Shown: positions 30,801-35,409 of the stretch, piece after piece | How the letters are laid out: the number at the start of each line of letters is the position of its first letter | Position numbering within the stretch: position 1 is the first letter of the stretch | DNA from: a virus | Virus record (IMG/VR): IMGVR_UViG_3300008107_000992 | Coordinates: 1 to 35,409 of that record | Length of the DNA stretch: 35,409 nucleotides | Strand: one strand, 5' to 3' | Translations under genes and position numbers: made by a program | Notes under the pieces: model-generated | The model's database searches: none | What the model saw: the letters and a program-made list of their open reading frames with translations, nothing else | What the model was told of the DNA's origin: nothing

Positions 30801-32041
30801 AGCGGACCGAGGACGGGAAGATCAAATACATCAACCTGAGCAACTCGAACCCATACGACATCCTTTCGCGCTTCGCGAACCGTGCTATCAACGAGGCCGA
30901 GAACGCTGCGGCAGAGGGCAAGGACCCGGGTCAGGCTTTGGCCAGTGTCATGGTCGGCACCCTTACGGAACTCTTCTCCCCTTTCCTTTCGGAAGCCATG
31001 CTGACAGAAGCACTTGTCGACATTAGTCTCCGAGACGGCCGCACCAGCACCGGGGCTGAAGTCTACAATCCGCAGGACAGCTTCGGTGACAAGGGTTTCA
31101 AGATGCTCAAGCACGTCTTTGAAACCATAATCCCGGGTTTTGTTCCGGTGAATGTGTCCGGAGGTGAGTTCGAGCCAAGCCGCTTTGCCCGCGGCGTCAT
31201 CGGCAGCCTGTCCCCGGACCTTGTTGATCCGGAGGACAAGCTCGGCCGCGAACGCGAGCTGACGACCGAAATCTTCCGGCAGTTCACCGGGATCACCCCG
31301 ATGGAGTTCGATCCGAAAAAGGGATTGGAGTTCAACGCTTTCCAGATGCAGCAGGCGCAGACGGATGCCAAGCGGATGTTCAACCGCGTGACCGACGACG
31401 CCAACGCCACCTCCGAAACTTTCCTGAACGCCTACGTTGAGGCCAATCAGGCAAAGCTCCGGGTGGATCGCGCGTACTACCGGATGATCAAAGACCTCCA
31501 AACGATGGGCCTTCCCGAGGACGAAATCCGACAGATTCTCAAGAAGAACAACATTGGTGGATTCGGCGCGTTGATGCGGGGCATGTTCGAACCCTTCACC
31601 ATAAGCGAGCGCAACTACCAAGAGATGCAGGACGCGGGAACCATCGACCGCTTCCCGCAGTCTGAAATCCTCGACCTTCGGAACAGCCTTCTCGAGGTTC
31701 CTTTGGAGAGTGTGCCTGACATCGAGGCCCCGAGCGTTGAGGCTCCGGCCACGGGCGGGAAGTTCAAGGGCGTGTTCGACGATCTCGAAGCGCCAGCCAC
31801 GGGCGGGAAGTTCAAGGGCGTGTTCGACGATCTCGAAGCACCGAGTGGCGGGGGCAGCGGCAGCAGATCGACACAAGGGGCGGCACCGCCGCCCCCCGCC
31901 TTCGGTTCAATGCCAGCACCCTCGGCACCACAGCTGCCGACGGCACCAGCGAATAGAGCCTCCTTGTCTCCGAGCCTTCTCGGAGGGGACCTCGCGTCGC
32001 AGATGGCGAATATGGAAATTGCACAGCGCCTCGGGGGTTAG
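27857..32041 (+). CDS. Giant internal virion / ejection protein
   Basis: 1394 residues from ATG 27857 (chosen over TTG 27854; it overlaps the previous stop). Starts MGKFSGVFDDLEPD, then Gly/Ala-rich hydrophobic sequence (about residues 25-60, EGIVSGAIGIGEGVLGLGAMAVDVV) and long helical regions. The segment VLSPITQVKNFTTALAFAMANGN is recognised from large podoviral ejection proteins. C-terminus has two exact copies of GGKFKGVFDDLEAP, a Gly/Ser/Pro-rich linker and SLLGGDLASQMANMEIAQRL, a common C-terminal element. No lytic transglycosylase motif seen. It probably forms the DNA ejection conduit across the envelope, in the place of T7 gp16. It ends overlapping the minus-strand gene by four bases. 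Confidence 0.8.
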   Translation: MGKFSGVFDDLEPDSSKQFYDDTALGEIGEGIVSGAIGIGEGVLGLGAMAVDVVADTNYGDQVTQRAEALRDALGVDPEGFLGKGAEIVTQFVVPGLGAAAKVNSLAKAARAAKAAKAGPWAKAPGPMTKAERFSLAAKELAAAGAVDAVVSTDNTTTLGDWVEAGPTQTEDLIGLSGREKALARLGNRLKMGVESTALGGLVQGALVGGGRTLGQTRVAKNIAGAANRKIDEIGQGIDNLLIRRMTARPGSAEEPGAFMGRVADFLAASRYRGFLPEQVATRRLLMDGKVQSQIKRANLLLGKLDTEIDKSIKAFPTGPGGNLDRVGIMNRIESYLTESDRVVKARVLKELPKNIRQNAIRMRKHVDELSQGVLNSNFLKQNNLVTRDGQNLNDLIEQNLNSYLRRRYRVFEDAKYTPTQDSIKVANDFFRSNRKAVERELTTLARKTPQDVTDDFLLRNGLNRVGTGTDMRIELGAKVTDETVDLARDAFLSRYSIKNRGKMLGGRVARDRLDTGMFATREAVPKPLRQLLGEVDDPREAYLGTIADLAQFNAIDDYFGTITKLSESNSGIGKLFVNGNNLTPDQAKGLQERGFVKLGGDDGKSSMVGAVGVVPDDIDKMVGRAGWGSLDGYYVPAPIYNNLTNAVLAEDSIGAAITNATIGTFLKAKGISQYTTVVLSPITQVKNFTTALAFAMANGNIPIIGRGGSLIDSAQAIFANVRNKGADGILKDLLDAQRRGVVGTNAKLREIQDQLNKGLGLTAREPQNFAEAVAGKTGAVGTMVVGGLGKVTKPFEVFYQAGDDFWKYFNYNAEQAQIRHALRGADDATKIKYLTRNGTDVSPEVAEAIRKGDVDIDDLIKDRAAQIVRDTVPNYSKGASDLVRFGRKLPVGNFITFPAEMFRTGFNIVKQGLDDMASEVPGVQARGQQRLLGFGFTTAVVPAAISETAHQISGVSREEMDAYQRSFAAPWEKGSILVPVERTEDGKIKYINLSNSNPYDILSRFANRAINEAENAAAEGKDPGQALASVMVGTLTELFSPFLSEAMLTEALVDISLRDGRTSTGAEVYNPQDSFGDKGFKMLKHVFETIIPGFVPVNVSGGEFEPSRFARGVIGSLSPDLVDPEDKLGRERELTTEIFRQFTGITPMEFDPKKGLEFNAFQMQQAQTDAKRMFNRVTDDANATSETFLNAYVEANQAKLRVDRAYYRMIKDLQTMGLPEDEIRQILKKNNIGGFGALMRGMFEPFTISERNYQEMQDAGTIDRFPQSEILDLRNSLLEVPLESVPDIEAPSVEAPATGGKFKGVFDDLEAPATGGKFKGVFDDLEAPSGGGSGSRSTQGAAPPPPAFGSMPAPSAPQLPTAPANRASLSPSLLGGDLASQMANMEIAQRLGG
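31748..31843 (+). repeat. 48-bp exact tandem repeat encoding GKFKGVFDDLE
   Basis: Two adjacent 48-base copies (from 31748 and 31796) code for ATGGKFKGVFDDLEAP, differing by only a few third-position changes at the edges. The same motif in the form GKFSGVFDDLE is at the very N-terminus of the same protein, about 1290 residues away. Confidence 0.9.
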
Positions 32042-32250
32042 AACTCAAACTTCGGATTGACCTCGACGGTCAATCCGTGGGCCCCGAACAGTTGAACCAA
32101 CTCGTCGATGTCTTGAAAGACCTCTTCAAAGGCGTCTGCGCTGTACGCGTCGGCGAGGTTGAGGGCATGCGCCACCACCCTCGTAAACGCTTCGATCTGC
32201 AGGGGGTCCATGTCCTTGAACCCCACGCTCTTAACCTCTTGTCCGTTCAT
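32038..32250 (-). CDS. Small protein downstream of DNA polymerase (70 aa)
   Basis: MNGQEVKSVGFKDMDPLQIEAFTRVVAHALNLADAYSADAFEEVF then QDIDELVQLFGAHGLTVEVNPKFEF. A small, acidic, helical protein. Its ATG at 32250 forms an ATGA overlap with the polymerase stop, so it is translated from the same message. The C-terminal codons contain a hairpin and the stop codon overlaps the plus-strand stop. I do not recognise it; it may be a replication accessory or small regulator. Confidence 0.65.
   Translation of the reverse strand: MNGQEVKSVGFKDMDPLQIEAFTRVVAHALNLADAYSADAFEEVFQDIDELVQLFGAHGLTVEVNPKFEF
32053..32077. terminator. Convergent-end hairpin, possible bidirectional terminator
   Basis: Ten-base perfect stem (32053-32062 with 32068-32077) and five-base loop TCGAC. 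It lies 12 bases after the stop of the plus-strand ejection gene and inside the last codons of the minus-strand small gene. Neither side has a classical long T tract, though the minus-strand side continues AAGTTTGAGTTC. It may stop or protect converging transcripts. Confidence 0.45.
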
Positions 32251-34157
32251 CCAACCTCACCCCAATTGTTGCCAAGCTCTTGGTCCACCTTGCTGGGAAC
32301 CTTGAGGGACAGCCCTTCTTCCATGATCTTGGTGATGCGGGCTGCCTGCTCGTCGGACTCCACGTTGAAGCACAGTTCGTCATGCACCGTGAGGAGCGGG
32401 ACCAGTCCCTCCTCGTAGCATTCTGCCATGGCGAGCTTGTTCTGATCGGCAGCGGAGCCTTGGATCACACGGTTCAAGGCTTTGTAGGTGAACGCCCGTC
32501 TCAGGCGACCCATCCCACCGTACTCGCGCTGCGCGTCGTCGTACTTCATGGGCTTATTGTACCCGAAGGTCGCGGGTTCCCAAAGATCAAAGCGGCACAA
32601 GCGGCCAAGAATGGTGCGGATGCGCCCCTCTCTTTCGGCCCGGGTCGAAGCAAGAGTTGCCAGCTTCTTCACGAACGGCACCTTCTCTTGATACTCTGTC
32701 ATGAGCGCCTTGGCCTGCACGTCGGACAGCCCGAGCTGGTTGGCCAGCTTGCCGACGCCCATGCCGTACATGATGCCGAGGTTGATGGTCTTGGCAGCCT
32801 TCCGGCTGATGCCTGCCATGTCTGCTACCATCTGGTGCAGGTCGGCATCCCCGCGCTGGTACTCCTCGACGATGGACTTGACCAGAGGATCGCGCTCCGT
32901 GTCGGGGTGGCTGGCCGCGAAGTGCACCAAGAGCCGCGGTTCTTGGGACGAGTAGTCGAACGATCCCCACTTGCAGCCATCCTCCGGGACAAAAAGTCCC
33001 CGGATTACTTTCTTGATGTAGGGGTCCCGGGCCGGGATTTGCTGGAGGTTCGGGTTCGAAGAAGAGAAGCGCCCGGTCACCGTGCCGCCGTCGTCGGAGC
33101 GGAGCTGGTGCATCTCGCAGTGGATGCGCCCGTTCTTCTGGTAGCGCAGGATCGAGTCGATGAACGTGCTGTCCGCCTTGTCCATCTCGCGCAGCGTGAC
33201 GAGGGCCTTGGCCACCGGGTGCTCCATGGCCTGCAGGAATTGCTTGGTGAACGACGGCGCTCCGGCCTCGGTCCTTGGGTACTCCAGCCCGAGAGCATCG
33301 AACATCTTCTGCACCGAGGCGGCCGACCAAGGATCGACCTTGACCCCGGACTCCCTGCCGATCCAGTCGGACATCTCGTTGGCCCGCTTGCGAAGCTCCT
33401 TCTTCGCCTGCTCCGCCTTGTCCAGATCGACCTTGACCCCGCGCATCCGCATGTCGATCACGGCGGGCAGGACCCTGTGCTCGAGCGTCAGGACGGACAT
33501 CAGGCTTTGCTCCTCGAGCATGGGCTTGAAGCGCTCCCAGAGCTTGAGTGTCAGCACGGCGTCGGTCTCGGCGTAGACGCCCACGTAGCGGGGCGGCAGC
33601 ATCCACATCTCGGACTTTGGGTCGATGCCCCACTCGGCCGCAGCCTGCTTCAGGATTTTCTCGTCCTTCCGCATTCCGAGGTAGTCCTTGCCCAAGAGGT
33701 CGAGGCGGTAGGACATGCGGTTCTCGTCCAAGAGCGGGGCGGACAGCATCGTGTCAATGATTGGGCCTTGAATATTAACACCCTCGGCCATGAGCCAGCC
33801 CGTATCGTAGCTGGCGTTGTGCATGACCTTCGTCATGTGGGGCGTGGCGAGTTGCTTGGCCAACCAGCGCATCGTCGTCTTCTTGTCGAGGTTCGGCCCT
33901 TTTGCATGGGCGATGGGGAAGTAGCCGGAGAAGTCCCCGGCCGCGATGGCGATGCCGATGATCTCGCCGTTCTTGGTTGCCCAGCCGGGGCCCATCTCCG
34001 TCAGTTGCGGGTCCCTCGTCTCGAGGTCGATGGCCATCAGCGTGTGGCGCGTCAGGTCAGGGAACTCAGAGGGCATGAACCACTCGACGTCCGGGTTGGA
34101 CAGGTCCATCTTCAGCAGGAAGTCGTCCGTGCTGACGTCGAAGCGATCCTTGGTCAC
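32247..34157 (-). CDS. polA: DNA polymerase family A (Pol I-like) with 3'-5' exonuclease
   Basis: 636 residues from GTG 34157. Exonuclease domain (about 40-210): D44/E46 in MAIDLETRD, HNASYD with D118, Y195xxxD199 in YAETDA, all expected catalytic residues. Polymerase domain: DYSSQEPRLL (motif A, D401), motif B at about 452-465 with R452, K456, L460, Y464, and VHDE (591-594, motif C). No 5' nuclease domain. Leu460 corresponds to E. coli Phe762, discussed for environmental phages. Replicates the phage genome. The start gives GTGA overlap with the upstream gene and has GGGGAG ahead of it; the longer in-frame upstream part overlaps that gene and is noise. Part of an operon with a helicase. Confidence 0.92.
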   Translation of the reverse strand: MTKDRFDVSTDDFLLKMDLSNPDVEWFMPSEFPDLTRHTLMAIDLETRDPQLTEMGPGWATKNGEIIGIAIAAGDFSGYFPIAHAKGPNLDKKTTMRWLAKQLATPHMTKVMHNASYDTGWLMAEGVNIQGPIIDTMLSAPLLDENRMSYRLDLLGKDYLGMRKDEKILKQAAAEWGIDPKSEMWMLPPRYVGVYAETDAVLTLKLWERFKPMLEEQSLMSVLTLEHRVLPAVIDMRMRGVKVDLDKAEQAKKELRKRANEMSDWIGRESGVKVDPWSAASVQKMFDALGLEYPRTEAGAPSFTKQFLQAMEHPVAKALVTLREMDKADSTFIDSILRYQKNGRIHCEMHQLRSDDGGTVTGRFSSSNPNLQQIPARDPYIKKVIRGLFVPEDGCKWGSFDYSSQEPRLLVHFAASHPDTERDPLVKSIVEEYQRGDADLHQMVADMAGISRKAAKTINLGIMYGMGVGKLANQLGLSDVQAKALMTEYQEKVPFVKKLATLASTRAEREGRIRTILGRLCRFDLWEPATFGYNKPMKYDDAQREYGGMGRLRRAFTYKALNRVIQGSAADQNKLAMAECYEEGLVPLLTVHDELCFNVESDEQAARITKIMEEGLSLKVPSKVDQELGNNWGEVG

Positions 34158-34444
34158 TGTGCACACTCCCCTGCGATGGCGGCATATGCCGCCGCATCGA
34201 CATAGTTGTCCTCGTGGTACCCGCCAGCAAAAGACCGGGCGGACTTGAGCAGGACCATCATCCATGCCACATCCTCGGCCTCGACCATGACGGGGTTTCC
34301 GTTGCGCTGCGTCAGGTACGTCTGCCAAAACTCGGCGATGTTCGTCAGGTTGTCTTTGACAGGGCCGTAGGAATCCTGCCTCTCCCCGCCCGTCACCTCG
34401 GCGGCGCGCTTCAAGATTTGGATTCGCTTCGGATCAGAGGACAT
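34154..34444 (-). CDS. DUF6378-like protein (96 aa)
   Basis: MSSDPKRIQILKRAAEVTGGERQDSYGPVKDNLTNIAEFWQTYL then PVMVEAEDVAWMMVLLKSARSFAG and EDNYVDAAAYAAIAGECAQ. The RQDSYGPxxxNLxxIAEFWxxYL and EDVAxMMxLLKxAR blocks match what I know as the DUF6378 family, common in phage replication modules, of unknown role (the family shows a helical acidic fold with possible nucleotide-related function; this is inference). ATG 34444 overlaps the helicase stop; its end overlaps the polymerase start. Confidence 0.8.
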   Translation of the reverse strand: MSSDPKRIQILKRAAEVTGGERQDSYGPVKDNLTNIAEFWQTYLTQRNGNPVMVEAEDVAWMMVLLKSARSFAGGYHEDNYVDAAAYAAIAGECAQ

Positions 34445-35409
34445 AACGATACTCCTTGTCTGTGTGGACGAACACGAGGTTCTTCTTGGCCCGGCTTCCG
34501 CACACGTACATGGTCCGGTGCTCGTCGTCGGGGAACTGGGTGTTGACGCAGGCCTTGGTCGAGGACAGATCGACTGCGACGTTGTCCTCCTCACCGCCCT
34601 TGGCGGCATGCCCGGTCGAGAGTTTGATTCGAGGTTCGCCAGAGATGTCTTCGCCCCGGCGCTCGAGGCCACGGATGTAGTCGGCGTCGAAGCTCCCGAG
34701 GTTCAAGACCTGAAGCGCATCCATGCCACGCCCCGCGATCATCCCGGCCGAGGCCACGAGATGGTCGTAGTCGTAAAGGCCCTCGGGGTTAAAGGCTTCG
34801 AGGAGCTTGGTGGACCCACGCTTGAGGGCCGCAGCGTCGCCTTGCTTGGGCAGCATCTCGTAGAGCGCCTTGATCGCGCCCACCGGGAGAGCCCCGCCTG
34901 TCTGCAGGGTCCGCCACCCTTTGATCGCATCGGCCAGCTTGGGATCGACGGAGTTGCGGCCGTAGACCTTGAACATGTAGCCGTCCTGCCGCAGGCGCTG
35001 GGCCCACTCCTGCACGTAGGAGTTGGTCCGGGCCAGCACCATCCACTTGCCCTCCCGCAGGTCAAGGTGCCGAGGCCCGATGACCCTGCTCACCGAACCT
35101 TCGTGCCCGGCCGGATGGAACTCCTTGGGCAGGCGGTCGCGAATGCGGCTGGAGATACCGATGCACGTCTCGTAGACGGGGCGGGGCAAGCGGAAGCTCT
35201 GGGAAAGCACCTCGATGTTGCGCGAGCTTTCCATGAAGAGCTTAACCTTGACGCCAGCCCAGCGGTGGATCGCCTGATCGTCGTCGCCTGCGAAGAGGAC
35301 GCGGTCGGACCGCTCGGCCAACAGCTCCACCATCCGCCACTGCAAGGGCGTCAGGTCCTGCGCTTCGTCGACCACGAGGAGCTTGAGCCTCGGACCTTGG
35401 AGCTCCTGC
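34434..35409 (-). CDS. Superfamily 1 (UvrD/Rep-like) helicase, C-terminal portion (partial)
   Basis: Frame open to the window edge, so the N-terminus with the Walker A motif is missing. Motif II VVDEAQDLTPLQW, motif III FAGDDDQAIHRWAG, motif IV-like VLSQSFRLPRPV, motif V-like IKLSTGHAAKGGEEDNVAV and motif VI-like MYVCGSRAKKNLVFVHT. These are signatures of SF1 helicases of the UvrD/Rep type. It unwinds DNA in replication, repair or recombination; the place upstream of a family A polymerase fits replication. Apparent lack of an exonuclease C-terminus fits a helicase only. Overlaps the DUF6378-like gene by 11 bases. Confidence 0.85.
   Translation of the reverse strand, partial: QELQGPRLKLLVVDEAQDLTPLQWRMVELLAERSDRVLFAGDDDQAIHRWAGVKVKLFMESSRNIEVLSQSFRLPRPVYETCIGISSRIRDRLPKEFHPAGHEGSVSRVIGPRHLDLREGKWMVLARTNSYVQEWAQRLRQDGYMFKVYGRNSVDPKLADAIKGWRTLQTGGALPVGAIKALYEMLPKQGDAAALKRGSTKLLEAFNPEGLYDYDHLVASAGMIAGRGMDALQVLNLGSFDADYIRGLERRGEDISGEPRIKLSTGHAAKGGEEDNVAVDLSSTKACVNTQFPDDEHRTMYVCGSRAKKNLVFVHTDKEYRYVL

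Noticed and set aside
30611-31876. 421-residue minus-strand open frame opposite the giant ejection protein
   Set aside because: Antisense shadow, no recognised motif, no junction with neighbours.
32280-34205. 641-residue plus-strand open frame opposite the DNA polymerase
   Set aside because: Antisense to a polymerase with all catalytic motifs; an artefact of GC-rich third positions.

Overview
This window looks like roughly 35 kb of a tailed double-stranded DNA phage, most likely a podovirus (short tail). The evidence is a terminase, portal, scaffold and capsid block, two short neck/adaptor proteins, no tape measure or tail tube gene, and a set of internal virion (ejection) proteins at the end of the late region. 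The layout resembles uncultured freshwater/marine podoviruses known mainly from metagenomes. The DNA is GC-rich and tightly packed, with many ATGA, GTGA, TAATG and TGATG junctions, which fits a Gram-negative, perhaps alphaproteobacterial, host; the host assignment is only inference. No integrase, repressor, tRNA, CRISPR array, insertion sequence or reverse transcriptase is visible.

Plus strand, 1-32041, is the late (virion and lysis) module. Order: terminase large subunit C-terminus (partial; frameshifted by an exact 59-bp tandem duplication), portal, two small proteins, a GroES-like co-chaperonin, scaffold, a conserved small protein, a head-associated protein and the major capsid protein. 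A hairpin terminator and a structured untranslated stretch follow (7054-7216). Then come small virion proteins, three tiny lysine-rich proteins (8539-9114), the neck (9118-11025), and a set of small fibre-region proteins leading into a repeat-rich host-interaction region (12242-18995). That region holds a glycine-rich adhesin-like protein, a broken VTGLSATG-repeat gene, a repetitive tail fibre and a 14-repeat beta-propeller-like protein. A tail-assembly-chaperone-like gene, a lysis region with small membrane proteins, a secreted staphylococcal-nuclease-like protein and a GH19-like endolysin follow (19306-22525). The module ends with a frame-broken tail protein and four or five internal virion/ejection genes ending in a 1394-residue protein.

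Minus strand, 35409-32038, is part of the replication module, transcribed towards the late genes: an SF1 (UvrD-like) helicase (partial), a DUF6378-like protein, a family A DNA polymerase with 3'-5' exonuclease and Leu at the position equivalent to E. coli Pol I Phe762, and a 70-residue protein. The two modules meet tail to tail with overlapping stop codons and a perfect 10-bp hairpin just inside the minus-strand gene.

The most notable points are the three virion genes with frame-disrupting indels (terminase, repeat protein, tail protein), the repeat-rich host-interaction locus with the 14-repeat propeller, a possible H-type pseudoknot ahead of the gene after the capsid terminator, and a GKFxGVFDDLE motif found at both ends of the giant ejection protein. 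All functional calls come from reading the translations; no database search was run.
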